Shown: in pieces, positions 16,159 to 25,724 of the stretch | How the letters are laid out: each line of letters opens with the position of its first letter | Position numbering within the stretch: position 1 is the first letter of the stretch | Source: Microbacterium festucae | GTDB taxonomy: Bacteria > Actinomycetota > Actinomycetes > Actinomycetales > Microbacteriaceae | Direction: 5' to 3' | NCBI RefSeq assembly: GCF_025421715.1 | Contig: NZ_JAOEFC010000004.1 | Span: 248,001 to 312,000, forward strand | DNA length: 64,000 nucleotides | Translations under genes and position numbers: made by a program | Notes under the pieces: model-generated | Databases searched by the model: none | What the model was told of the DNA's origin: nothing | Seen by the model: the letters and a program-made list of their open reading frames with translations, nothing else

Positions 16159-17687
16159 GGCTGGCACTGCACCACGGCGCACGAGCACGGCGCGGTGCAG
16201 CCGGCACGGCCTGGTTCGTGCTGGGGTGGGTGCTCGCCGTGGCCGCCGGACTTGCGGGCGGCACGCTCGTCGCCGCGTTCGAGTCGCAGGACTCGGCCGG
16301 CGGCGACATGATCGTGCTGCTGCTGATGACCGCGGTCTTCCTCTCGTGGGTGCTCACCCCCGTGCTCATCCCCGGCGTCGGTGGTGATGCGATCGACCCC
16401 GCCAACCTGGAACAGTTCCCGCTCTCCCGGGGCGAGCAGGTCACCGGACTCCTGCTCGGCGGCCTCGTCGCCCCCACCGCGGTAGCCACGTTCCTCGTCG
16501 CTGCCGGTGCCGTCTTCACCGCCGGGCTCGATGGGCCGACCCGCGTCGTGTCCTTCCTCAGCGCCGCGATGTTCGCAGTGCTGTGCGTCAGCGTCTCGTA
16601 CGCCGTTCGCGCCCTCTTCGCCGCGGCCCTCGCCTCCCGCCGAGGACGCGACATCGCGATCCTCGCGAGTGGCATTCTCGCCGTGGGGCTCTTCCTCCTC
16701 GTCGAGACGTCCACCGATGTGCTGCGCTCGGCGGACTCGGCCGCTGGGGCCATCCGCGACGTGCTGTCGTGGGCGCCGCCCGGGGCTGCCGCCGCGATCG
16801 GTATGGAGATGCGCGACGGTGACGCGGCGGGCGCAGCGATCCGCGCTGTGATCGCCGTCGCGACGATCGCGCTCGCTCTGGCCGGGTGGACCTGGGCGCT
16901 CGGCCGACACGTTCGCGGCCAGAGCGGCTCGTCCCGCCGGCGCCGCGCGGAGCGGCATCCGCAGACACTGTCACTCGTTCCGCGCGCGCTCCACGGCATG
17001 CGCTCCTCGACCGCGCTCGCCGCGATGAGTCAGCAGCTGCGCTACCTCTTCTTCCGCTCGCCGCGCGCCGCGCAACTCGTCACGATCACACCCCTGTTCG
17101 GCATCGTGGTCGGTGTGACGCAGATCGGGTCGAACCCGCTCACCGTCGCCATGGCGCTGACCGCCGTCATCGTCGCGTTCGGCGGGGTCACGAATGTCTT
17201 CGGATACGACGGCACTGCCATCGAGGCGACCGTGCAGACGGGGGCAGAGCTCCGCGGCATCCTCGCCGGCAAGCTTCTCGCCGCAGCAGCCTACCTCGTG
17301 CCGCTCATGACCGTCGTCGTCGTCGCCTTCGCGCTCGTCTTCGACCGTCTCGCCGATGTCTTCGTCGCGCTCTTGGCGAGCTACGGCACCGTCGCGGTGA
17401 TGATCGCCGTCGGCGCGTGGTCGAGTGCGTGGAACCCGTTCGACGTGGGAAGTGCCGCCAATCGGATCGGACAGCTCCCCAGGGTCTTCGGGATCCTCGG
17501 TGTCGCTCTCGCTCTGATCGTCGTCGGCGCGGTCGCTTGGGCGGCGCTGCTCACAGTTCTGCCCGAGAGCGTCGTCGCCCTCGTGCTGCTGGCCGCTGCG
17601 GTTGCTCTCGCCGCGGCCTCGATGCGCCTGTTCGGCCGCCGGCTGGACCGAGATCCCGCTCGTCTGCTGGACGCGCTCGCGGCCTGA
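16134..17687 (+). CDS. ABC exporter permease
   Basis: A 517-residue membrane protein with roughly 12 hydrophobic segments in two blocks, separated by a basic cytoplasmic loop at about residues 260-290. There is no ATPase motif. It overlaps the preceding ATP-binding subunit by 25 bases. The size matches a fused two-half ABC-2 permease. The gene is followed by a cluster of short repeats and a 12-base G tract. Confidence 0.82.
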   Translation: MALVLFRLRLALHHGARARRGAAGTAWFVLGWVLAVAAGLAGGTLVAAFESQDSAGGDMIVLLLMTAVFLSWVLTPVLIPGVGGDAIDPANLEQFPLSRGEQVTGLLLGGLVAPTAVATFLVAAGAVFTAGLDGPTRVVSFLSAAMFAVLCVSVSYAVRALFAAALASRRGRDIAILASGILAVGLFLLVETSTDVLRSADSAAGAIRDVLSWAPPGAAAAIGMEMRDGDAAGAAIRAVIAVATIALALAGWTWALGRHVRGQSGSSRRRRAERHPQTLSLVPRALHGMRSSTALAAMSQQLRYLFFRSPRAAQLVTITPLFGIVVGVTQIGSNPLTVAMALTAVIVAFGGVTNVFGYDGTAIEATVQTGAELRGILAGKLLAAAAYLVPLMTVVVVAFALVFDRLADVFVALLASYGTVAVMIAVGAWSSAWNPFDVGSAANRIGQLPRVFGILGVALALIVVGAVAWAALLTVLPESVVALVLLAAAVALAAASMRLFGRRLDRDPARLLDALAA

Positions 17688-17740
17688 CCCGGCGCGCGTG
17701 GTTCCGATACCGACGAGACGAGAGGTCGGGTCGGCCGGTG

Positions 17741-17823
17741 CGTTTCGACTCGCTGCGCTCGCTCAACGACCGGGGTATAGGCGGCGGCGCGTTCCGGCTC
17801 GCTGCGCTCGCTCAACGACCGGG
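17741..17823. repeat. Dispersed 34-bp repeat, two copies
   Basis: Copies at 17741-17774 and 17790-17823 share the core CTCGCTGCGCTCGCTCAACG, with CGTTTCGACT or CGTTCCGGCT ahead and ACCGGG after. Three more copies lie at 18320-18441. The core is rich in CGAG/CTCG and can fold. I recall GTTGAGCGAGCG-type repeats as abundant intergenic elements in Microbacteriaceae genomes. Confidence 0.8.
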
Positions 17824-17832
17824 GGGGGGGGG
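17821..17832. repeat. G12 homopolymer
   Basis: Twelve consecutive G residues follow the second 34-bp repeat. Such tracts are prone to slippage in vivo and to sequencing error. Confidence 0.85.
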
Positions 17833-17844
17833 AGGGGTGGCCGG

Positions 17845-18191
17845 TCAGAGCGCGGTCAGGCGGGTCGCGTCGTCGGTGCGGGTCTGGAGGTAGTCGCAGA
17901 GCGTGCCGAGCGCGGCGATCTCTCGGGTCAGTTCGCGCACACCGGCGGCCTCGAGGTTGATGGCATCCTGCCGTGGCTCGAACGTCACCATCCAGCGCGG
18001 CGTGCCGTCGATGATCTTGACGCTCAGGTAGGCCAGTCCGGGGGAGCGTTCCAGGTAGGCGACGACGAGTCCGCTGTTGGCGTCGGGACGAAGTCGTCGT
18101 CGAGCACGGAGAGCTGGTGACTGAAAAGGCTGTGCGCGTCCCAGAACTCCGCGAGCCATCGTTCCACCTGCGCGCGGTCGCGATAGGGCAT
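17845..18191 (-). pseudogene. Frameshifted hypothetical gene
   Basis: Two overlapping minus-strand frames make one roughly 115-residue protein. The first starts at ATG 18191 after GGAGGAGGAGAC and reads MPYRDRAQVERWLAEFWDA up to LDDDFVP. The second continues ANSGLVVAYLERSPGLAYLS to the end at 17845. The switch lies at about 18085-18087, where a CCC run on the coding strand would need one more C. Either the gene is recently inactivated or one base was miscalled. No family is recognised; the restored protein is soluble and acidic/amphipathic. Confidence 0.65.
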
Positions 18192-18486
18192 GTCTCCTCC
18201 TCCGTGGTCCGTCCGAGACGCGGACGGAGCGCCGGGCTCACCTGTGCAACGAGCAGCCTCGCGGCGGCGCAACGATTTTAGTGATCGGACGGGGAGCGCG
18301 CATCTCTTGAGGGTGGGGCCGTTTCGACTCGCTTCGCTCGCTCAACGACCGAGGGGGCGGCGCGTTTCGGCTCGCTGCGCTCGCTCAACGACCGAGGGGG
18401 TGGGGGCGTTTCGACTCGCTGCGCTCGCTCAACGACCGAGGGGGTGGGCGGTGGTCGGGCGGTGACGGGCGGATAGATTTGCCGGC
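18192..18486. other. Gene-free interval with repeats
   Basis: About 295 bases without a convincing gene. The right half consists of three copies of the 34-bp repeat. The left half has no clear feature except the ribosome site of the frameshifted gene. The stretch GGATAGATTTGCCGGC just before the SDR at 18487 could hold its -10 box. Confidence 0.6.
18320..18441. repeat. Dispersed 34-bp repeat, three tandem copies
   Basis: Copies start at 18320, 18363 and 18407, spaced 43-44 bases apart, all in the same orientation as the two at 17.7 kb. The core is CTCGCTGCGCTCGCTCAACG (CTTCG for CTGCG in the first copy), followed by ACCGAGGGGG. Spacers are short and G-rich rather than unique, which argues against a CRISPR. 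Confidence 0.8.
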
Positions 18487-20293
<1,807 letters not shown>

Positions 20294-20341
20294 CTCCGTT
20301 CGAGGGCGAGCGGGCAGGTGACGGCCGCTGGGAGCGTGGTG

Positions 20342-20509
20342 TCAGCCATCGCCCTGGTCGACCGTCGCGTCTTCGGCGGCGGTCATCGCCGCCGCGCCCT
20401 CTTCGGTGGATTCCGCCCCCGCGGCGGCCGCGTCGTCGACGGAGTCGTCGCCGTTGCCGTCGTGGTTGCGGTGGTCTTCCTCGTCGTGTTGCTGGTCCAT
20501 GTCGTCCAT
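20342..20509 (-). CDS. Small acidic protein, hypothetical
   Basis: A possible 55-residue protein starting MDDMDQQHDEEDHRNHDGNG. It is extremely acidic and His/Asp/Glu-rich, without hydrophobic core residues, and therefore probably disordered. The ribosome site is weak. It is kept because similar short acidic genes occur beside DUF7882 genes and no better frame exists here. It may be spurious. Confidence 0.35.
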   Translation of the reverse strand: MDDMDQQHDEEDHRNHDGNGDDSVDDAAAAGAESTEEGAAAMTAAEDATVDQGDG

Positions 20510-20613
20510 GGATCCAGTGCACGCCCGCCCCGGCCGGCGCGCGCGGGGCTTGCGCAACGGGGCCGCGTGTGCAGGTTCGGGCGGCACCGCCGCAGCGGCC
20601 GGTCAGCGGCTTC

Positions 20614-20793
20614 TCAGTCGGCGTCGGCTTCGGGCTGACCTGGCCCGGGGCCGGGGCGCACGCCGGAGTCGTCGGCGATGTCGACGCGGGTCGCGCCGTC
20701 GTGCTCGCTCACCACGATGTGCGACTCGTCGGCGAGCGACCGGCTCTCTTCGGGCTCGGCGGGTGCGCTGGATGCGGGGCGGTCGGTGCTCAT
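20614..20793 (-). CDS. Small hypothetical protein
   Basis: A 59-residue protein (MSTDRPASSAPAEPEESRSL, then ADESHIVVSEHDGATRVDIA, ending QPEADAD). The ATG at 20793 follows GAGGAGCACCGC, a good ribosome site, which favours a real gene. It has no membrane segment or motif. It lies 27 bases downstream of the DUF7882 gene on the same strand and may share its mRNA. Confidence 0.6.
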   Translation of the reverse strand: MSTDRPASSAPAEPEESRSLADESHIVVSEHDGATRVDIADDSGVRPGPGPGQPEADAD

Positions 20794-20820
20794 GCGGTGC
20801 TCCTCGGGGTCGGCATCCGG

Positions 20821-21129
20821 TCAGTCCTCGGCCGGGGCGATGCGCTCGTCGGTGATGACGAGCCCGCTGCTGGTGTTGGCGGCGAACGAGAGCGACTCGG
20901 CCCACTCGCGATTGATCTGCGGCGGACGGGAACCGGCGTAGCGGATGCGGATCGGGATGCCGTTGTCGATCCAGATCACGTTGCGCCCCGAGCCGTTCTC
21001 GGTGCCGATGTGCCAGCTGATGAAGAACGACTCGTTGCGCCGAAGTTTGAGCCCGATGATCACCTGCAGATGGGCGAGGACGAGGTCGTCGAACTCGAAC
21101 CGCTCGCCGTCGTAGTGCAGGGTGCCCAT
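20821..21129 (-). CDS. DUF7882-family protein
   Basis: A 102-residue protein, MGTLHYDGERFEFDDLVLAH at the N-terminus, then IGLKLRRNESFFISW and a SSGLVITDE tail. This pattern is common and multicopy in Microbacteriaceae and is often mislabelled ATP-dependent DNA ligase; it has no ligase motif. It is predicted to be a small soluble beta-rich protein. GAGAGGAGCC precedes the start. Function unknown. Confidence 0.8.
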   Translation of the reverse strand: MGTLHYDGERFEFDDLVLAHLQVIIGLKLRRNESFFISWHIGTENGSGRNVIWIDNGIPIRIRYAGSRPPQINREWAESLSFAANTSSGLVITDERIAPAED

Positions 21130-21175
21130 GGTGGCTCCTCTCAGGGGAGACTCTAGCCCCGGGAGCGCCCGGCCA

Positions 21176-22633
21176 TCACCCGCGCGGCGACAGCGCGGGC
21201 AGGATGCCGGTGCCGAACTCGTGCCGCAGCGCACTGCGCGCCGCGAACCACCCGGCCAGGCCGTGCACTCCCGGTCCGGGTGGCGTCGACGCCGACGCCA
21301 GGTAGACCCCCGGCAGCGGCGTGCGCCACGGTTCGCGGGCCAGCACGGGGCGGCGGAGCATCTGCGGGATCGAGGGCACTCCGGCCGAGATGTCACCGCC
21401 CGGGTAGTTCGGGTGGTGCCGGGCGACGTCGGCGGCCGTCGACGACGCGGTGGCCAGCACCACGTCGCGGAAGCCGGGCGCGAACCGCTCGATCTGGGCG
21501 ATGACCGCCGGGGCCTGGTCGACCTCGCTGCCGGCGGGCACGTGCGTGTAGGTCCACAGGGTGTGACGGCCGGCGGGAGCGCGGCCCGCGTCGAACAGCG
21601 ACTGCTGCGCGACCAGCACGTAGGGGCTGTCGGGGTGCGCGCCGGCCTGCACGGCGTTCTCGGCCGCGGCGATCTCGGCGCGGGTGCCGCCCACATGCAC
21701 CACCCCGGCGCGGCGCAGCTCGGGATGCTGCCACGGCACGGGCTCCGACAGGGCGAAGTCGACCTTCGCGACCCCGGGGCCGTACCGGAAGCGCTCCAGC
21801 GCGCGGCGATAGGCGGACGGCATCCGCTCGCCCGCCATCGCCACGAGCGCGCGCGGCGTGACATCCAGCAGCACGGCACGCGCCGGGGGCAGGTCTCGCA
21901 GCGAGGCGACCTCGTGGTCGGTGACGAGCTCACCGCCGTGGGCGCGCAGATCGTCGACGAGGGCGTCGGCGATCGCCTGGCTTCCCCCCACCGGGATCGG
22001 CCAGCCGCGCGCGTGCGCGTAGGTGGTCAGCGCCAGCCCCGCCCCGGCGGCGGCCAGCCCCGGCTGGGCGAGGATCGTGTGCGCCGACACCCCCGTCAGC
22101 AGCGCGGGGGCCACCTCATCGCGGAACCGCGCGTTCCACAGCGGCGAGCCCTGCTCGAGCGAGCGGATGCCGAACAGCACAGCCGTCGCCGGGTCGTCGG
22201 GCACCCGCAGCAGCGGGGCGCCGGTGAAGGCGGCCACCCGGGTGGCGCGGTCGACGAGCGGCTGCAGCAGGCGCCCGTAGGCCGCTCCGTCGGCGCCCAG
22301 CCCGTCGACGGTGCGGGCGAGATCGCGGTAGGCGATGCCCGCCCGGCCGCCGTCGAGCGGGTGAGCGAAGGAGACGTCGGGCGTGTGGAACGGCACGCGG
22401 GCGCGCAGGTCGAACTCGCGGAAGAAGCGCGATTCGAAGGCCAGCGGGTGCACGGCGGAGCAGACGTCGTGATGGAACCCGGGGAGGGTGAGCTCGCGGG
22501 TGGCGGTGCCGCCGCCGGCGGTCGCGGCGCGCTCGTAGACGCGCACCGACAGCCCGGCCCGGGCGAGGGTGACGGCGGCGGCCAGGCCGTTGGGGCCGGC
22601 GCCCACCACGATCGCGTCGAGATCGTGGGTCAT
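21176..22633 (-). CDS. Phytoene-dehydrogenase-like FAD-dependent oxidoreductase
   Basis: A 485-residue flavoprotein of the phytoene desaturase/CrtI superfamily. The FAD-binding Rossmann motif at the N-terminus is VVGAGPNGLAAAVTLARAGL, followed by YERAATAGGG. The region near the C-terminus, LPGVYLASASTPPGPGVHGL, holds the second FAD contact. There is no squalene or phytoene synthase nearby, so carotenoid biosynthesis is not implied; many such proteins are annotated only as NAD(P)/FAD oxidoreductases. Its ATG overlaps the SRPBCC stop in an ATGA, so it is translated with that lipid-binding-type partner. Confidence 0.87.
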   Translation of the reverse strand: MTHDLDAIVVGAGPNGLAAAVTLARAGLSVRVYERAATAGGGTATRELTLPGFHHDVCSAVHPLAFESRFFREFDLRARVPFHTPDVSFAHPLDGGRAGIAYRDLARTVDGLGADGAAYGRLLQPLVDRATRVAAFTGAPLLRVPDDPATAVLFGIRSLEQGSPLWNARFRDEVAPALLTGVSAHTILAQPGLAAAGAGLALTTYAHARGWPIPVGGSQAIADALVDDLRAHGGELVTDHEVASLRDLPPARAVLLDVTPRALVAMAGERMPSAYRRALERFRYGPGVAKVDFALSEPVPWQHPELRRAGVVHVGGTRAEIAAAENAVQAGAHPDSPYVLVAQQSLFDAGRAPAGRHTLWTYTHVPAGSEVDQAPAVIAQIERFAPGFRDVVLATASSTAADVARHHPNYPGGDISAGVPSIPQMLRRPVLAREPWRTPLPGVYLASASTPPGPGVHGLAGWFAARSALRHEFGTGILPALSPRG

Positions 22634-23124
22634 CGCTCGGCGCCTGTCGGCGCGCCTTCGCGGTCGGCGGTGGCGCCGCCCCCGTCGGCGGCCGCGCGGC
22701 CCTCGGCCAGGTAGGCGAGCCGGTGCAGCGTCTCGCCGTTGCGCCAGTGCAGCAGGGCATCCATGATCGGCCGCGGCACGAACCGGCCCGGTCCCGAGAC
22801 GGCTTCCTCCTGGATGCGCACGAGCGTGCCGCCCGCCACCGGCTTCACATCGATGACCACGCGCGCCTCGCCCAGCGGCCACCCCTTCGCCCGCAGCACG
22901 ATCTGCCCCGGCGGGTCGACCGACTCGACGACCGTCTCGTCGTCGATGAGCACCGGCCACACCCCGAACGAATGCTGCAGCCGCGAGCGCTGCGCCGGCC
23001 ACCGGTCGTCGACGGCGCGCATGCGCGACGCGCCGACGACCCACGTCGGGTAGAGCCACCCGTCGCCGAGTACCTCGAACACCGCCTCGGGGGTGCACTC
23101 CAACTTCCGCACGTTGCGTGACAT
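22630..23124 (-). CDS. SRPBCC-family protein
   Basis: A 164-residue START-like (Bet v1-fold) protein. It begins MSRNVRKLECTPEAVFEVLG and contains GWLYPTWVVGASRMRAVD and VRIQEEAVSGPG, typical of polyketide-cyclase/dehydrase-like SRPBCC domains that bind lipids or aromatic ligands. The C-terminal 20 residues are low-complexity. It is coupled by ATGA overlap to the downstream FAD oxidoreductase and may present or receive that enzyme's hydrophobic substrate (inference). Confidence 0.85.
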   Translation of the reverse strand: MSRNVRKLECTPEAVFEVLGDGWLYPTWVVGASRMRAVDDRWPAQRSRLQHSFGVWPVLIDDETVVESVDPPGQIVLRAKGWPLGEARVVIDVKPVAGGTLVRIQEEAVSGPGRFVPRPIMDALLHWRNGETLHRLAYLAEGRAAADGGGATADREGAPTGAER

Positions 23125-23234
23125 GGTCCGCCTCTGTTCGTGGTCCGGCTCCCAGTCTCCGCGGTCACGGGCTGCCACTGTCAACCCCCTCGCCAGGGCC
23201 GCCGGGGCACTCCGTGCATGACGGCCCGGACGGG

Positions 23235-24182
23235 TCAGAGCCGGCCGAACGCGGCGTCGATGTCGGCCATCTCCATCGCCGCGGTCGCCGCGATCAGCTC
23301 GCGCAGCTCGGCGTCGGCGCCGGGGGAGAACTCCTCGGGGCGCTCGGGGGCGATCTCCAGCGGCACGCCCTCGGGGGCCTGCTCCGACGCGTCGAGCTCG
23401 GTGCCGTCGCCGGAGGGCGACATCCCCTGGAAGATGCGCCCCGCCTCGGAGCGGCCGTCGAGGTCGAACGAGTAGGCCTTGCTCTGCAGACCGAGATCGA
23501 GCAGCCGTGCCACCTCGGGGAAGCTCTCGGCGTTGGTCTTGGGGATGGGCAGCGACACGCGCCAGTTCACCCCGAGCGTCTCGAGCGCTTTCGCGTAGGC
23601 GTTCTCGTGGGCCTGATCGCGCACGATCAGGTACGAGATCGTGCTGCGCGCGGCCTTGTTGTCGGTCATCTCGTACAGGCGGCACTTCTGCAGCCGGCCG
23701 GTCGATTCGAGCATGAGGTTGTAGAGCAGATCGAGCACGAGGTTGCCCGAGTTGTAGACATAGCTGCCGCTCCACGGGTTGCCGACGGCATCTACCGGCA
23801 GCGCACCCTGCGCGCCGACGAGGTAGTGGTGGATGTTGCCGGTGTCCAGCGCCACGCTCAGCGGCGTCGCACCGCCGGCACCGGGCTTGTCGACGGGGTC
23901 GGTCTTCTCGCCGCGGTAGCGGGGCGAGCCGTCGAGCAGGCGCGAGATCGTCGTGCCGATCAGTTCGACGTGGCTGATCTCCTCGGTGCCGATGCCCTGC
24001 AGCAGGTCCTTGTACGGCTTCCCCTCGGGTCCGCGGAAGTTCATGCTCTGGAACAGGTACTGCATCATCGTGCGCATCTCGCCGAACTGGCCGCCGAGCC
24101 CCTCCTGCAGGGCGTTGGCGGCGGCGGGATCGGGCTCGTCGATCTCGATCTCGTTGATGAGGTTCTGCAGGTGGAAGTACAT
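23235..24182 (-). CDS. Manganese catalase
   Basis: A 315-residue dimanganese catalase that dismutates hydrogen peroxide in the cytoplasm without haem. The ferritin-like four-helix core shows the Mn ligands in FGEMRTMMQYLF, GTEEISHVELIGTTI, MLESTGRLQ and RDQAHENAYAKALE. The length and the acidic C-terminal extension match the KatN/YjqC type. GGAGACCCC precedes the ATG. It lies in a region rich in stress functions, 110 bases upstream of the SRPBCC gene. Confidence 0.95.
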   Translation of the reverse strand: MYFHLQNLINEIEIDEPDPAAANALQEGLGGQFGEMRTMMQYLFQSMNFRGPEGKPYKDLLQGIGTEEISHVELIGTTISRLLDGSPRYRGEKTDPVDKPGAGGATPLSVALDTGNIHHYLVGAQGALPVDAVGNPWSGSYVYNSGNLVLDLLYNLMLESTGRLQKCRLYEMTDNKAARSTISYLIVRDQAHENAYAKALETLGVNWRVSLPIPKTNAESFPEVARLLDLGLQSKAYSFDLDGRSEAGRIFQGMSPSGDGTELDASEQAPEGVPLEIAPERPEEFSPGADAELRELIAATAAMEMADIDAAFGRL

Positions 24183-24291
24183 GGGGTCTCCTTGTCGCGA
24201 CGGCCGGGGGCGGTGTCGTGCGGCGAGTCTGCGCGCCGTCTCGGCGGGGGTGCAGGCGCTCGACGTCACGCGTCTCGCGGCGTACACTCCG

Positions 24292-24349
24292 GCGCGCGCG
24301 AGACCGGTCGGGGGACGCGAGACCGGTCGGCGCGCGCGAGACCGGTCGG
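24292..24349. repeat. Tandem 19-20 bp repeat, three units
   Basis: Three consecutive units share CGCGAGACCGGTCGG, starting at 24292, 24312 and 24331. Each contains the palindrome GACCGGTC. They lie between the Mn catalase start and the end of the next minus-strand gene, where they could terminate transcription or bind a protein. Confidence 0.75.
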
Positions 24350-24360
24350 GCGAGGCAGCG

Positions 24361-25446
24361 TCAGTGCGGTGTCGGCGCGAGCGCGTCGCGCGTGAGGCTT
24401 TCGCGGTAGAGCGCACCCAGCGCGGGCGGGCCGTGCCGCCCGGCGCGCCACTGCCGGGTCGCGCCGGTGCCCGCACGCAGCGCGTCGGAGAGGAAGCGTT
24501 CGACGCGGCGGAGGTCGCCGGCGGCGCGCAGTGCCGGGGCGATGGCGGCGTGCAAGCTGCGCACCGCGTGGCGGGCGGGGGCGATGGTCGCCGTGCCCGG
24601 GTCGGCCAGGTCGGCCGAGAGCCCGTGCCGTGCGGCGTGCCACAGCGCGGCATCCCCGTACCCGGGTGCGGGCTCTGCCACGACGGGTCCGGCGACCACG
24701 AGCGCGCGCACGATCGCGGCCAGTGCGACGGCGCTGCCCGGATCGAGTTGGGCGTCGCAGACGCGCACCTCGACCGTGGGATGCCGCTGCGACAGCCGCA
24801 CGTTCCAGTTGAGGGTGCCGGCGTCCGAGGTGGCGCCGAGCCCGGTGAGCGCCGCGATGCCGCGGTCGTAGTCGGCGGCGTCGGCGAACACCGGCGGGAT
24901 GCCGTAGGTCGTCCACCGCCGGGAGTGCACGGCGCGCCAACTGGCGAAGGCCGTGTCGCGCCCGTGCCAGTAGGGCGAGTTGGATGACAGCGCCAGCAGC
25001 ACCGGCAGCCACGCCCGCAGCGCGTTGGACGCGTGCACCCCGGTGTCGCGGTCGGCGATGCCGACGTGCACGTGCAGGCCGTTGATCTGGTGGTCGGGGG
25101 CGAGGGCGCCGATGTCGGCGGCGATCCGCGCGTAGCGGTCGGCGGCGTGCACCTCGGCGTGCGCCCCGATGCGGAACGGGGTGCCCGAACCCACCGCGAG
25201 CACGCCGTGGTCGGCGGCCCAGTCGCCCAATCGGCGTCGGAAGCGCCCCAGGGCCTCGGCCGCATCGTCGAGCGTGCCGAGCACGGGCGAGGCGTACTCG
25301 ATCTGCGACGCGAAGAACTCGGGGGTGACCGTGCCTTCCTCGCCCGCGGCGAGCTCGCGCACCGCCACGTCGCCGAGGTCGGCGGTGGCGAGGGTCGCCG
25401 GGTCGAGCACGACGAACTCCTCCTCGATGCCGAACGTCGTCGTCAC
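24361..25446 (-). CDS. Carboxylate-amine ligase, glutamate-cysteine ligase family 2 (YbdK type)
   Basis: A 361-residue GCS2-type ligase. The N-terminal block TFGIEEEFVVLDP contributes Mg/ATP-binding glutamates. DHQINGLHVHVGI and RHPTVEVRVCDAQ are the other conserved strands. Family members such as YbdK have weak glutamate-cysteine ligase activity, and their true substrates are often unknown. GTG 25446 is chosen as start because GAGGAGGCGGGGATC precedes it. The gene lies directly upstream of Mn catalase on the same strand, separated by tandem repeats, and a redox or osmolyte role is plausible. Confidence 0.88.
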   Translation of the reverse strand: MTTTFGIEEEFVVLDPATLATADLGDVAVRELAAGEEGTVTPEFFASQIEYASPVLGTLDDAAEALGRFRRRLGDWAADHGVLAVGSGTPFRIGAHAEVHAADRYARIAADIGALAPDHQINGLHVHVGIADRDTGVHASNALRAWLPVLLALSSNSPYWHGRDTAFASWRAVHSRRWTTYGIPPVFADAADYDRGIAALTGLGATSDAGTLNWNVRLSQRHPTVEVRVCDAQLDPGSAVALAAIVRALVVAGPVVAEPAPGYGDAALWHAARHGLSADLADPGTATIAPARHAVRSLHAAIAPALRAAGDLRRVERFLSDALRAGTGATRQWRAGRHGPPALGALYRESLTRDALAPTPH

Positions 25447-25495
25447 GATCCCCGCCTCCTCGCGCTCGTCGTGGCACGACGATAGGTCAGACACC

Positions 25496-25600
25496 GCATA
25501 CCGCCGAGGCGCTTGCGTCGCGTGACCCGGAGGGGTATGCGGCCGAGGTGCGGCGGCATCCGTGCGGCATAGCCGCCGCACCTTCGGTACGCAAGCCCCT
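25496..25600. repeat. Nested inverted repeats, possible cruciform or MITE remnant
   Basis: CCGAGGTGCGGCGGC (25543-25557) pairs with GCCGCCGCACCTTCGG (25572-25587) with one bulge. Outside it, AGGCGCTTGCGT pairs with ACGCAAGCCCCT at 11 of 12 positions, and CGCATACC with GGTATGCG at 25496-25541. All lie in the 278-bp gap between two divergent genes. No coding frame is visible. Confidence 0.6.
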
Positions 25601-25724
25601 TCGTCGACGACGGCCGGTGGGCACAGCGTGGTGTCATGGACATCTCCGCTCCCGCCGTCCCCCGCGCCACCGCCACCGCCGTCCGATCCCCGCTCCCTTG
25701 CGCCGCCGCGCGGCAGGTGCGGGC

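Noticed and set aside
18320..18441. Possible CRISPR array
   Set aside because: The spacers between repeats are only about 10 G-rich bases, not unique 30-40 bp sequences. The same repeat occurs elsewhere singly, and no cas genes are present.
20342..20793. Plus-strand frames across the small acidic genes
   Set aside because: Their translations are Arg/Val-rich low-complexity sequence typical of antisense to acidic genes, and they lack ribosome sites.
21176..23124. Carotenoid biosynthesis locus
   Set aside because: Only a phytoene-dehydrogenase-like flavoprotein is present. There is no phytoene synthase, GGPP synthase or cyclase nearby, and its partner is an SRPBCC protein.
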